DNA from: an uncultured Muribaculaceae bacterium
GTDB taxonomy: Bacteria; Bacteroidota; Bacteroidia; Bacteroidales; Muribaculaceae
DNA: 64,000 bases
Reading direction: 5' to 3'
Assembly (NCBI GenBank): GCA_910584055.1
Contig: CAJTZS010000013.1
Span: 1 to 64,000, forward strand
Below, in pieces: positions 35,780 through 45,258 of this stretch. Positions within the stretch are counted from its first letter, which is position 1. Each line of letters begins with the position of its first letter. A model generated the notes under the pieces. It was not told where the DNA came from. It did not search any database and saw only the letters and a list, made by a program, of their open reading frames with translations. The translations under genes were made by a program, and so were the position numbers.

Positions 35780-36345
35780 AAGTATATCGGTTTAGTGGGT
35801 TCGTTCCGCGGATAGATCCTGAGCAAACCATGCGGCAGGTCTGCAGCGGGGTTGTCGAAGGATATGCGCAGCGATCTCCAGAATTTAGGTAGAAACCACA
35901 TTGTGCGCACGGATATTTTCAGTTTCAGCGGTTGAACCTGCATCGCATCTTCCTTGTCGATATATTCAGCCAGGCATCTGCGGGAATCCGTGAAGATGCC
36001 CATATTACGTGAAACAAACAGATTCATCTTATATTTCCCCCTTTTTGCCGAGCGTTGGAGTGAACCTATCTTATCTCCCGGTTTGAGACGGCAATCGGGA
36101 GTGGAGATAATGACAATGTCGTAATCGTTGCCTCCCCGGCTTTCTTTCTTTATCAACACCTGCGTTTCATCCTCCACGAATTCCCATATGCCTTCCGGCC
36201 CTTCAAGTTCAGTCTCTTTGCAATATTGCATCGCACTCTCGAGATCGAAGACGTTGTCCTCAAAAGCATTTGCAGCCATAACCCTGAACGCAGGGAATAT
36301 GGCTGCAAGAAAGATGACAGTATATATCCTGATGGTTATACTCAT
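35776..36345 (-). CDS. Uncharacterised secreted protein
   Basis: 189 residues with an N-terminal signal segment (about 1-24). Visible elements are GPEGIWEFVEDETQVLIKKE, DYDIVIISTPDCRLKPGDKIG and a C-terminal LPHGLLRIYPRNEP. The charged, strand-rich content fits a small periplasmic domain. It overlaps both neighbours by 4 nt (36342-36345 and 35776-35779), so it is translated as part of the operon. I do not recognise a function. Confidence 0.65.
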   Translation of the reverse strand: MSITIRIYTVIFLAAIFPAFRVMAANAFEDNVFDLESAMQYCKETELEGPEGIWEFVEDETQVLIKKESRGGNDYDIVIISTPDCRLKPGDKIGSLQRSAKRGKYKMNLFVSRNMGIFTDSRRCLAEYIDKEDAMQVQPLKLKISVRTMWFLPKFWRSLRISFDNPAADLPHGLLRIYPRNEPTKPIYL

Positions 36346-37961
36346 CGCTTAGTGGAGAAAGTGTATGACAGACCAATACTAAGAATCTCCTTAAGCATGA
36401 ATTTCTTCCACTTTGGAGCTACCGCGCTGTCGGCTGAAGAATCATAACGGAGATTGGCGTAAATCTGAGTAGAGAAGAAGCGGGAGAACTGTATGTTGAG
36501 AGTGTTTTCCCAGTCACCAAGGAAATATTTGTAATCGGTGAAGAGGAAGAGTCGAGTCTTGTAATTCACCATTTTTCCTATCTGCCAGTTTAGTGTTATC
36601 TCTGCGTTCGAACCTATCTCGCTGTGTGTCTTGGCGGTTTGGGTGATGTTGAACATCGAATGATCAATATGTGGATCAATCGCGGTCTTAAGATTGTAAG
36701 AGAGGGGGGCGATAGATGCATTGAACTGTACTGTTTTTTTCTTGTTCGTTTTGCTGTAGGTCATACCGATACCGAGGTTGAGGTCGCCAGGCGTGAGAAA
36801 GGATGCGATGCGGGTTTCGGTATTCTTTTTGTAATTGTTGAGGATCTGTGTCTTGAACTGGCCAGTGATGGAATAATACCAGTTCTTGCGTGCCTTGTAA
36901 CCGAATTTCAGGTTATATTGGAAAATATCCTGTGAAATGGAATATTTGCGGTATTGGTCGTCCTCGACGGAGTTGAGACCGAGTTTGTATGACAATGTGC
37001 TTTGGAACAAAAGGTTGGGATGCCACACGCTGTTAAGCTGAACGTCCCAGAGGAAGTTGATGAGGAGGGCCACATGATTGTTACCGCCCTGATACCAGTT
37101 GTCCGAAAGATAAGCCTGTGAGAACTGTAACGATCCGTTCACCACGTGCAACCAATGTTTCTTCTGGATGTCGTAGTCGGATATGACGGCATCATCCACG
37201 TTAACTCCCCCGATTGAGGTGCGTTTCAAGAATCCCCTGAATCCATGGTCATCTTCTGGAAGAGAGGGTGGCACCGGCAATTGCCAGTAGGCGTATTCAA
37301 TCAGTGACGGATCATCCACCATCATCTGATACATGAAATCTTCTTGAAGATTCCATGCTTCATAGGCGTTTGCAAGCCATTGCGGACGGGGATTTCCGGT
37401 GAGGACATCCGCTGCATTTTTTTCGCTTTCGGCAATTATTTCTGCTTCCGTCCCCATCTCCTCTTCCTCCGGTGTCGTCTCTATCCCCCATAACTCATCG
37501 AGATAGCGTTGGCGTTCGGCAACAGAGTCTGCTTCTTCCTTCTGCTCTTCGGTGAGCCGCTTTTTATTTAGTTCATCCGCAAGTCTCCAGATTGCTGGCG
37601 TGCGAGATTGATAAGCCGGAAGCTCAATGTTGCGTTGTTTGTCGAGTGCACGATATTCAGCGAACACCCAAGGCGCATTGAGTCTGTTGAAGCTTGGCAT
37701 GTCGGCCGGGACCACAGTCTGTTGCAGAATTTCATCCACGCTGCGTACATATAGGGAGTCTTCCGCATATTCGCCGTTTACAATAGCGTCTTTGGCATCT
37801 TGGTAACGGGCTTTTATGGAATCCGATTTAGTTTTCTTTGGAGCGGACACATGTCTGAATAGTGGTTGTCTGTCTATAGTCTGTGCTCCGGAAGGAAGCG
37901 AAACGGAAGCCGCCGCCAAGATGGCGCCAATGAGAAAAGTTGTGTCGAAAATATGTTTCAT
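36342..37961 (-). CDS. DUF3078-type outer-membrane protein
   Basis: 539 residues from Met at 37961, which gives a normal signal peptide (MKHIFDTTFLIGAILAAASV); the frame stays open to 38006. The first 240 residues are charged and helical. From about residue 265 the SLQFSQAYLSDNWYQGGNNH block marks a DUF3078 beta-barrel that ends GLSYTFSTKR. It is likely an outer-membrane protein of unknown role. It follows the S41 peptidase gene in the same operon. Confidence 0.8.
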   Translation of the reverse strand: MKHIFDTTFLIGAILAAASVSLPSGAQTIDRQPLFRHVSAPKKTKSDSIKARYQDAKDAIVNGEYAEDSLYVRSVDEILQQTVVPADMPSFNRLNAPWVFAEYRALDKQRNIELPAYQSRTPAIWRLADELNKKRLTEEQKEEADSVAERQRYLDELWGIETTPEEEEMGTEAEIIAESEKNAADVLTGNPRPQWLANAYEAWNLQEDFMYQMMVDDPSLIEYAYWQLPVPPSLPEDDHGFRGFLKRTSIGGVNVDDAVISDYDIQKKHWLHVVNGSLQFSQAYLSDNWYQGGNNHVALLINFLWDVQLNSVWHPNLLFQSTLSYKLGLNSVEDDQYRKYSISQDIFQYNLKFGYKARKNWYYSITGQFKTQILNNYKKNTETRIASFLTPGDLNLGIGMTYSKTNKKKTVQFNASIAPLSYNLKTAIDPHIDHSMFNITQTAKTHSEIGSNAEITLNWQIGKMVNYKTRLFLFTDYKYFLGDWENTLNIQFSRFFSTQIYANLRYDSSADSAVAPKWKKFMLKEILSIGLSYTFSTKR

Positions 37962-38014
37962 GAGCGGAAATCGTTGGGTTATAGGGAATATGGAATTATT
38001 ACTCACTTATATTA

Positions 38015-39628
38015 TTACATGCTTAATATCTTGTCGTATTCGTCGGAATTGATAAGACGGTAGGCTTCCCGGAAAATTGGATCGTAGTCGTTATACACTT
38101 TGAAGTATGTTGGCTGATCGTAGATATCGCGTCCTATCAGTCCTTTGATAATCATTTTTAAAAGAGGCTCGCTCTGGCGTGCCTGTTCCTCATTGAAGGT
38201 CACACCCTCTTTCGCAGCGCGGTCGAAAAGATCTTTAAGCATCGTATCATCGACGCTGAATCCTTTTACAAAGTCATCATCTGTCTTGAATTTGCGCTTT
38301 ATATCTTTTCTGTTGGCATCCACATAGCTGATGGCATACTGGTTGATTACTCCTTTGGCCGTGACATCGCGGTAATATTTCGTGAAATCTGTGGTGTCGA
38401 GAGGCACGAATCTGTCGGGAGATATGCCGCCTCCTCCATATATCGGGCGATGCAGGCGCAAGGTTTCCACCTTAAGGGAGTCGATATATTTTATGGAATC
38501 GGCGTGCATCAGTTCGCCATGATTGAACCGGTCGATGATGTCCATAGCATATGCTTTCTGGTCACCTTTATTATAAGGTTTCTGAATGTTGCGCCCTGTC
38601 GGGGTGTAATAATGGGCAATCGTCAGACGCATCATCGAGCCGTCAGGGAAGGGGAACGGACGCTGCACAAGGCCTTTGCCGTATGTGCGCCTGCCGACAA
38701 CCACACCGCGGTCCCAGTCTTGAATGGCACCCGTAGTGATTTCGGATGAAGAGGCTGTATACTGGTTCACCATCACTACAAGACGGCCGTCCTTGAAGAG
38801 TGGCTTGAGTCCGTGAGGTGTGGTGAGATGATCATATCGGGGTGAATTGCGACCTTCCGTATATACGGCGAGACGGCCCGGTTCAAGAAATTCACCGAGA
38901 ATCTCGACAGCCGGCTGCATATATCCTCCACCATTGTCTACAAGGTCGAGGATCAATTGCTTCATCCCCTTTTTCTTGAGGTCTTTCAAAGCACTTTCAA
39001 TTTCATTGCGTGTTTCAGCGGAGAAGCGGCTGAGACGGATGTAACCGGTCTTGCCATCAACCATGTATGCCGCATCCACACTATTGATGGGTATGTCGGC
39101 ACGGGTGATAGTGAAATCTATAGTGTCGGCTTTTCTGGCAGAGCGGCGGAGCACATTGACGTTGACCTTGCTCCCTTTAGGACCGCGCAGACGCTTCATG
39201 ATATCTGTGTTGCGCATCTTCACTCCTGCGATAATGGAATCATTTACCTTCAATATGCGGTCGCCGGCAAGGAGCCCTACTCTTTCGGAAGGTCCTCCCG
39301 CAACAGTGGAGATGACGTATAAAGTATCCTGGTTCATATTGAACGAGATGCCGATGCCGCTGAAATTGCCTGCAAGGGGCTCGTTCAGCTCTTTTGTTTC
39401 TTCGGGGTTGGAATATGCAGAGTGGGGATCAAGCTCTTCGAGCATGCTGCGTATGGCGGTCTCCACGAGTTTGTCTTCATTGACGGTGTCAACATAGAAC
39501 TGAGCCACAGCAGCTTCCGCCATCCGTAATTTCTGGTTGGCAGGGATTTTGTTCTGGTTGGCTGCGAATCCTGTGATCACGGCACAGATTCCTATTATAG
39601 TCAGTAATTTCTTCATTTCTTTAATCAT
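38015..39628 (-). CDS. S41 carboxy-terminal processing peptidase
   Basis: 537 residues. An N-terminal membrane/signal segment is followed by a PDZ domain (GIGISFNMNQDTLYVISTVAGG and GDRILKVND). The peptidase core has the Ser nucleophile in YTASSSEI and the general-base Lys in YGKGLVQ. It processes periplasmic or lipoprotein substrates. It is transcribed with coaD upstream (16-bp gap) and the DUF3078 gene downstream. Met5 (39616) is an alternative start. Confidence 0.92.
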   Translation of the reverse strand: MIKEMKKLLTIIGICAVITGFAANQNKIPANQKLRMAEAAVAQFYVDTVNEDKLVETAIRSMLEELDPHSAYSNPEETKELNEPLAGNFSGIGISFNMNQDTLYVISTVAGGPSERVGLLAGDRILKVNDSIIAGVKMRNTDIMKRLRGPKGSKVNVNVLRRSARKADTIDFTITRADIPINSVDAAYMVDGKTGYIRLSRFSAETRNEIESALKDLKKKGMKQLILDLVDNGGGYMQPAVEILGEFLEPGRLAVYTEGRNSPRYDHLTTPHGLKPLFKDGRLVVMVNQYTASSSEITTGAIQDWDRGVVVGRRTYGKGLVQRPFPFPDGSMMRLTIAHYYTPTGRNIQKPYNKGDQKAYAMDIIDRFNHGELMHADSIKYIDSLKVETLRLHRPIYGGGGISPDRFVPLDTTDFTKYYRDVTAKGVINQYAISYVDANRKDIKRKFKTDDDFVKGFSVDDTMLKDLFDRAAKEGVTFNEEQARQSEPLLKMIIKGLIGRDIYDQPTYFKVYNDYDPIFREAYRLINSDEYDKILSM

Positions 39629-39644
39629 TTACTTATAGAAACGC

Positions 39645-40085
39645 TTAGGGTAGGAGATTGCTCACATCGTGCCCGAATGCTTCCAGTTCCCTCACCATGG
39701 AACTGGATATGCAGGCATACTGCGGGAGCGAGAGCAGAAAGACTGTGTCTATGCCGAGAATGTTTTTGTTGACATCTGCGAGATTGCGCTCATATTCAAA
39801 GTCAGTGATGTTCCTCACACCTCTCAATATGGCGCAAGCTCCGACACTCCGGGCGTATTCAGCTGTCAGCCCGGGGTATGTGGCAACCTCCACTGCATAA
39901 TTGCTTTCGAAAACCTTCCTGATGGTTTCAATCCTTTTGACAAGGTCGTCGCCGATTGGTTTATTCCCGTTTTGACCTATTGCGATGATGATACGGTCGA
40001 ATATCTTCAGTCCCCGTTCCACAATCGATTTGTGCCCTATCGTAAAGGGGTTGAAACTCCCCGGAAAGATTGCAGTCCTACACAT
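39645..40085 (-). CDS. coaD: Pantetheine-phosphate adenylyltransferase
   Basis: 146 residues. The nucleotidyltransferase motif is FPGSFNPFTIGH (TIGH at 15-18), and the C-terminal ISSSMVRELEAFG corresponds to the ISSTxVR signature. RGVRNITDFEYE is also typical. It makes dephospho-CoA in coenzyme A synthesis. It is placed between parE and the S41 peptidase gene. Confidence 0.95.
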   Translation of the reverse strand: MCRTAIFPGSFNPFTIGHKSIVERGLKIFDRIIIAIGQNGNKPIGDDLVKRIETIRKVFESNYAVEVATYPGLTAEYARSVGACAILRGVRNITDFEYERNLADVNKNILGIDTVFLLSLPQYACISSSMVRELEAFGHDVSNLLP

Positions 40086-40094
40086 GGTCTTTAT

Positions 40095-42077
40095 TTAAAT
40101 TTCTGAGTCGTCTTCAATCACGAGATTGTCGATGATGAAGTTCTGTCGCTCCATTGTGTTTTTACCCATGTAAAATTCAAGAAGTTTCTCTACTGCATCC
40201 TCCCTTTTAAGTTTCACGCGGTCGAGTCGCATGTCGGGGCCGATGAATTCCGCAAATTCCGCATCGTTGATCTCTCCAAGTCCTTTGAATCGGGTGATTT
40301 CGGCATTATTGCCGAATTTTGCGATGGCAGTTTCCCTCTCTTCATCGGTGTAGCAATAGAATGTGTCCTTGTCTTCCACAGTCTCATCTTTCCTGCGTAC
40401 TTTCTTTTTCGAGCGGCGCACTGCGTTTTTGTCGCGCACACGGAACAAAGGAGTCTGCAGGATATAGACGTGACCTTTCTTCACAAGGTCTGGGAAGAAC
40501 ATAAGGAAGAAAGTGATGATGAGGAGACGGATGTGCATGCCGTCAACATCGGCATCGGTGGCGATTATCACTTTGTTGTATCTTAATCCTTCGATGCCTT
40601 CCTCGATGTTGAGAGCTGCCTGAAGGAGGTTGAATTCGTCATTCTTATAAACCACTTCCTGCGTCATCCCGTAGGAATTGAGGGGCTTTCCACGCAGGGA
40701 GAAGACGGCCTGCGTCTCGGCATTGCGCACTTTTGTGATGGTTCCTGACGCTGAATCTCCCTCGGTGATGAATATTGCGGAATCCTCTCGCAAATCTTCT
40801 TTTGCTTTCGCTTTCAGCGGATCGTTGTAATGAACGCGGCAATCCCGTAGCTTGCGGTTGTGGAGACTTACCTTTTTTGCTTTTTCACGGGCGAGCTTCG
40901 CGACTCCGGCCATTGCCTTGCGTTCTTTTTCACTTGAGGCGATCTTCCGGAGCATCACATCCGCTATGTCGGGATTGCGGTGGAGATAGTCGTCAAGCTC
41001 TTTCTTGATGAAATCGCCTATGAATTTATTGACTGTCAGCGTGCTTCCCGGTGCCACTTCCTTGCTTCCGAGCTTTGTCTTTGTCTGGCTTTCGAACACC
41101 GGTTCCTGGATGCGCACCGAAACTGCCGCCACAAGGCCGTTGCGGATATCGGAAAACTCATATCCTTTCCCCGAAAATTCCTTTATGGTGCGTGTCACAT
41201 GCTCTCGGAACGCCGTCAGGTGAGTTCCACCCTGGGTGGTGTGCTGTCCGTTGACAAAGGAGTAATATTCCTCCCCGTATTGGTCGGTATGTGTAAGGAC
41301 CACCTCTATGTCCTCTCCCTGAAGGTGGATGATAGGGTAGAGGGGGTCGTTGGTCATGTTCTCTTTCAGGAGGTCGAGCAATCCATGTCGGGAAAAATAT
41401 TTTTTTCCATTATAGAAAAGCTGTAAGCCTGCGTTGAGGTAAGTGTAGTTGTTGACCATTGTTTCCACAAATTCCTGATTGAATCTGTAGTTCTGGAACA
41501 ATGACGGGTCGGGAATGAATTTCACGAGAGTGCCGTTCGGCTCAGATGTGGGCATCGGTTCGGAGTGACGCACAAGGTCTCCTCGTTCGAATTCAACTTC
41601 CACCATCTTGCCGTCGCGCACACTGGCAACCCGGCAGAAAGTGGAAAGAGCGTTGACGGCTTTGAGGCCGACCCCGTTCAATCCAACGGATTTTTTGAAG
41701 TTTTTGTCATCAAACTTACCGCCGGTGTTGATGTCGGAAGCCACTTCCTTCACTTTGCCGAGAGGGATGCCGCGTCCATAATCGCGAACCGTCACTTCGC
41801 CTTCCTCATTAAGGGTGATGTCGATACGTTTGCCTGCACCCATATTGAACTCATCGATGGAATTGTCCACAACTTCCTTGATCAGCACGTATATGCCGTC
41901 GTCGGAGTGTGAACCGTCTCCAAGCTTACCGATATACATGCCGGGACGGCGCCGGATATGTTCATTCCATTTAAGGGTCTGGATCGCGCTGTCGTCGTAT
42001 GTGCCGGCATCTACTGACACCGGCGTGGAGGTAATCATGTCCTCCCTCTCTTCTATTTCGAAAATGTCTTCGCTCAT
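40095..42077 (-). CDS. parE: DNA topoisomerase IV subunit B
   Basis: 660 residues. The GHKL ATPase has RRRPGMYIG, EVVDNSIDEF (catalytic Glu and Asn) and GLNGVGLKAVNALS. The TOPRIM region has ITEGDSASG and TDADVDGMHIR. The C terminus has RFKGLGEI and FYMGKNTMERQNFI, which favours ParE over GyrB. It decatenates chromosomes with ParC, whose gene is not next to it. It heads a six-gene minus-strand operon; a TAATTTTG box lies on the minus strand at 42104-42097. Confidence 0.92.
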   Translation of the reverse strand: MSEDIFEIEEREDMITSTPVSVDAGTYDDSAIQTLKWNEHIRRRPGMYIGKLGDGSHSDDGIYVLIKEVVDNSIDEFNMGAGKRIDITLNEEGEVTVRDYGRGIPLGKVKEVASDINTGGKFDDKNFKKSVGLNGVGLKAVNALSTFCRVASVRDGKMVEVEFERGDLVRHSEPMPTSEPNGTLVKFIPDPSLFQNYRFNQEFVETMVNNYTYLNAGLQLFYNGKKYFSRHGLLDLLKENMTNDPLYPIIHLQGEDIEVVLTHTDQYGEEYYSFVNGQHTTQGGTHLTAFREHVTRTIKEFSGKGYEFSDIRNGLVAAVSVRIQEPVFESQTKTKLGSKEVAPGSTLTVNKFIGDFIKKELDDYLHRNPDIADVMLRKIASSEKERKAMAGVAKLAREKAKKVSLHNRKLRDCRVHYNDPLKAKAKEDLREDSAIFITEGDSASGTITKVRNAETQAVFSLRGKPLNSYGMTQEVVYKNDEFNLLQAALNIEEGIEGLRYNKVIIATDADVDGMHIRLLIITFFLMFFPDLVKKGHVYILQTPLFRVRDKNAVRRSKKKVRRKDETVEDKDTFYCYTDEERETAIAKFGNNAEITRFKGLGEINDAEFAEFIGPDMRLDRVKLKREDAVEKLLEFYMGKNTMERQNFIIDNLVIEDDSEI

Positions 42078-42254
42078 GAATAGGCTAATGTAATCACAAA
42101 ATTACAAAAAATACCGCTAAAATAAAAATCCCTGAAACAGAAGATTATCTTTTTTGTTATTATCATAGAGGGTGTTCGCAGTATATGCAAATCTTGTTTT
42201 GTAATAGTGCGTCCGCTTGTGAAGAAAATTCATTATAAACTAAATAATACCACT

Positions 42255-42953
42255 ATGAAGAAGTATTTGGCAGAAGGGGTGGGCACTATGTTTCTCGTGC
42301 TTCTCGCCTGCGGCAGTGCGGTGCTTGCCGGTCCGGAAATCGGAGTTTTGGGTATAGGCCTCTGTTTCGGTCTTATCCTGTTGTGTCTGTGTTATGCTAT
42401 CGGAAACATTTCCGGCTGCCATGTGAATCCGGCGGTGTCGTTTGCAGTCTGGATAACCGGCAGAATGTCGGGGAAGGAGTGTGTGGGCTATATTGTGAGC
42501 CAGCTTATAGGCGCGGCCGTTGGAGCGGCGTTCTTGTTCTGGCTTTTCAATGTCGGCGGCGCAGATTTCAAATATGGAGGAATTACAGCTATTTCCGACA
42601 ATTCTATTGCTGCAAACGTCTGTCAGCCTGGGGTCAGTCAGGGAATGGCTCTGCTTACGGAGATACTCCTGACAATGTTGTTTGTTTTCGTTGTGTTGGG
42701 GGCCACTGATTCCAAGAAAGGATATGGAAATTTTGCCGGTATTGCAATTGGCCTTGCACTCGGTCTTGTGAATATTGTCGGAATCCCTGTTGACAATTGT
42801 TCTGTGAATCCGGCACGTAGCTTCGGCCCCGCATTGTTCTCACCCAACGCTTGGCCGGACTTCTGGATCATGGTTGTAGGTCCTCTTGCAGGAGCTGTGC
42901 TCGCGGCTTTGCTTTGGCGAATGGTTGCCGGCAATACAAAAACGAGGTCATAG
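42255..42953 (+). CDS. aqpZ: Aquaporin (AqpZ-like)
   Basis: 232 residues from ATG 42255 (MKKYLAEGVGTMFLVLLACGSAV); the upstream in-frame start at 42207 adds a non-hydrophobic, non-conserved leader. Six membrane helices are visible, with the two half-helix motifs GCHVNPAVSFA and CSVNPARSFGPAL, both with intact NPA. It forms a water channel in the inner membrane. It is transcribed alone and followed by a clear terminator. Confidence 0.93.
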   Translation: MKKYLAEGVGTMFLVLLACGSAVLAGPEIGVLGIGLCFGLILLCLCYAIGNISGCHVNPAVSFAVWITGRMSGKECVGYIVSQLIGAAVGAAFLFWLFNVGGADFKYGGITAISDNSIAANVCQPGVSQGMALLTEILLTMLFVFVVLGATDSKKGYGNFAGIAIGLALGLVNIVGIPVDNCSVNPARSFGPALFSPNAWPDFWIMVVGPLAGAVLAALLWRMVAGNTKTRS

Positions 42954-42980
42954 TTCGTGTTTGAATCTAACACGAATTTT
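42954..42980 (+). terminator. Terminator of aqpZ
   Basis: TTCGTGTT and AACACGAA pair around a 7-nt loop, followed by TTTTAT. It begins directly after the aqpZ stop codon. Confidence 0.8.
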
Positions 42981-43007
42981 ATAAATCCAAACACTCTATG
43001 AAAGATA

Positions 43008-43490
43008 TCAGTCGGCAGGATAGTTGAAATTCCTGTCGGATGCCTCAGAAAGCAGTTCGAGATATTTTCGGGCTGCTTTTTTTGCTTCAGTAAGATCCAT
43101 ATAGGAGTAATTGCCGCAATCGCGCGGGGTTGCTCCGGGCACTTCCCCCTCGAAATCTGCTACAAACTGCATGGTTTCTTTTATTAGTGGCAGAATGTCA
43201 CGGCTTTCGAGGTTACCTTGCAACAATAGGTAGTTGCCTGTGCAGCATCCCATAGGACCCCAGTAGATTACACTCTTATTCCATTCAGGATGATTGCGAA
43301 GGAAGGTTGCGGCAAGGTGCTCCATTGCATGGAGCGCCTTAGGGTCAAGAGCTTGATCCCGGTTGGGACGTGTCATGCGGATATCGAAAGTGGTGACTAT
43401 ATCTCCTGACGGGGTGACGTCACGGCGCGAGACATATATGCCCGGCTCAAGGAGATTATGGTTTATGGTAAAACTTGCGATCTTTTCCAT
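43008..43490 (-). CDS. luxS: S-ribosylhomocysteine lyase
   Basis: 160 residues from Met at 43490 (MEKIASFTINH); the longer frame to 43589 adds a hydrophobic leader not found in LuxS. Zinc ligands are in HAMEH (His54, His58) and Cys125 (DCGNYSYMDL); the catalytic Cys lies in GPMGCCTGNY (82-83). It cleaves S-ribosylhomocysteine to homocysteine and the AI-2 precursor. A TATTTTTG box on the minus strand at 43518-43511 may be its -7 element. Confidence 0.96.
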   Translation of the reverse strand: MEKIASFTINHNLLEPGIYVSRRDVTPSGDIVTTFDIRMTRPNRDQALDPKALHAMEHLAATFLRNHPEWNKSVIYWGPMGCCTGNYLLLQGNLESRDILPLIKETMQFVADFEGEVPGATPRDCGNYSYMDLTEAKKAARKYLELLSEASDRNFNYPAD

Positions 43491-43580
43491 CGATACAAAA
43501 TATTTTTTTACAAAAATAATAAAAATATGTAAAAACATATCTTGTTTTAAAGGTGTTATTTTAATAAACATTACTTCACT

Positions 43581-44960
43581 ATGAAACACACCGTATTGCT
43601 ATTGACGTGCTTAACGTCGCTTACGCCCCTTAGTGCACAGACATCTTCTGCAGGCAAGGGTGATGGAGATGAGAAATCAGATTCTAAGATCGAGTTTATC
43701 AAGACAGCGAATCATTCTGACGTTCAGGATATTCTTAAGAAGGACCGGCCGAACGAAGCTACTGCCATCCCGGTTCCTCATTTCGCCGTTCGCACATCCG
43801 ACAATAAGTTCGTCATGTCCATTGGCGGACAGATAAACCCTATCATCGGAACAGATTTCGGTAACGACCTCTATGAGGTTGACGGCGCAGGGATAGGTTT
43901 TGTGACCGGGATGATTCCGGTGCCTGCCATGTCTGGCAAGAAATCGGATTTTTATATAAATCCGCTGAATGCCAATATCGATTTTCAGGTTGTCGGTTTT
44001 GGTGGGACAAAGAATCAGATTACGGGATATCTCAAATTCGGGACCAACGGAGAATCGACCGCTATAATGCTCAAGAACGCCTATGTGTCGTGGAGGGGTA
44101 TCACCGCAGGTCTTAAAACCACGCTTTTTGAGGACGGCGTTGCGGCTTCTCCCCCCACTATCGACCCTCAGGGTCCCAGTGGTATGATATCGACATCGTC
44201 TTATGAAGTGAGCTATGTGTCCCCCTCGTTCAAGGGCTTCAGATTTGCTGTAGGTCTGGACATTCCCAATTATTATACATCTAATGGTGTTTACAGGGGA
44301 CATGATTTCAAAACATGGCGTGAAGAGGAGATAGAGGGCAAGCCGGTGGTTGATCCGGAGGCTTATAATCAGAATGTGCCGGATATTCCGATGTGGGTGG
44401 AGTATGCTGCGTCAGACTATAACCGTATACGCCTCTCGGGTATTATCCGCAATTTTTCGTATCGCGATTTACTTGAAGGAAAACGCCGCACAAGCGTTGG
44501 ATGGGGAGTGATGCTCAGCGGTAATCTGAATCCGGTGCAACCCCTTATCCTGTATATGCAGGCCGCTTATGGAAAAGGAATCGGCGCATATCTTCAGGAT
44601 ATTTCAGGACAACCCCTCTCGTTTATCCCGGAGGATTCGAAGCCCGGGCATATGACTCCCTCTCCGATGATGGGCGTGACGCTTGGCGCAACCTATAATA
44701 TAAATAAGAAATGGCAGGTGAATGCCGTGGCATCGGAATCGCGTATATGGAGCGTGGCCCCGTACGCCGAGGCTGCCGCTGATTCTCCCGACAATATAAA
44801 TAACTATAGGTATGGATTTTATTTTGCCGGAAATGTATTCTATAATATTTCTTCCTATCTTCAGGTAGGTATGGAGTATCTATACGGCCGGCGTGGAACA
44901 TGGAATGCGGGAACGGCTCATGACAACCGTATCCAGATGCAGGTGATGTTCACACTCTGA
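43581..44960 (+). CDS. DcaP-like outer-membrane porin
   Basis: 459 residues. A signal peptide ends near LSAQ, followed by a polar N-terminal segment and a predominantly beta-barrel protein starting at FVMSIGGQINPIIGTDFG and ending in the aromatic-terminated strand IQMQVMFTL. It resembles DcaP-type trimeric porins (GRAPLRGFKSM-like SIGGQI, LKNAYVSW). It is divergent from luxS. The substrate is not apparent. Confidence 0.75.
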   Translation: MKHTVLLLTCLTSLTPLSAQTSSAGKGDGDEKSDSKIEFIKTANHSDVQDILKKDRPNEATAIPVPHFAVRTSDNKFVMSIGGQINPIIGTDFGNDLYEVDGAGIGFVTGMIPVPAMSGKKSDFYINPLNANIDFQVVGFGGTKNQITGYLKFGTNGESTAIMLKNAYVSWRGITAGLKTTLFEDGVAASPPTIDPQGPSGMISTSSYEVSYVSPSFKGFRFAVGLDIPNYYTSNGVYRGHDFKTWREEEIEGKPVVDPEAYNQNVPDIPMWVEYAASDYNRIRLSGIIRNFSYRDLLEGKRRTSVGWGVMLSGNLNPVQPLILYMQAAYGKGIGAYLQDISGQPLSFIPEDSKPGHMTPSPMMGVTLGATYNINKKWQVNAVASESRIWSVAPYAEAAADSPDNINNYRYGFYFAGNVFYNISSYLQVGMEYLYGRRGTWNAGTAHDNRIQMQVMFTL

Positions 44961-45255
44961 TGAATTTGCAACTTTCAGCTAAGGGTGGGTGTCTGCGGTC
45001 TTGTACGCCCTGGAGGTTATAAACCACGTCTTCTTCGGCAGTAATGCACGATATTCCGGTGTCGATTCCGGTATTGGCGTTGCCTTCAGCATCAAACTCG
45101 AATGTCGCGGAGGGCTCTTCGTAGCCTTCCTTACAACAATCTACAATCCATGAGGTGACCTTGGCGTCATTGCTGATGCAGGCCCTCAAATCCGTAAACA
45201 GAATGCCCCGATAGTCCGCAAAAGGTTCTATCGGGGCATAAAAACATATGTACGG
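44950..45255 (-). pseudogene. Orphan coding remnant, in frame with the acetyltransferase above it
   Basis: The frame after the acetyltransferase stop (45259-45261) stays open for about 100 codons and reads like real protein (FADYRGILFTDLRAC, VDCCKEGYEEPSATFEFDAE, TGISCITAEEDVVYNL). The only starts within it are weak (TTG 45189). It overlaps the porin 3' end by 11 bp. I do not recognise the family. It is probably the leftover of a deleted gene. Confidence 0.35.
45204..45238 (-). terminator. Hairpin after the acetyltransferase gene, weak terminator
   Basis: TGCCCCGATAG (45204-45214) pairs with CTATCGGGGCA (45228-45238). Downstream on the minus strand it has only a short T-rich run (TTCTGTTT). 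It may end transcription of the acetyltransferase, but it also overlaps the open remnant frame. Confidence 0.5.
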
Positions 45256-45258
45256 GAT

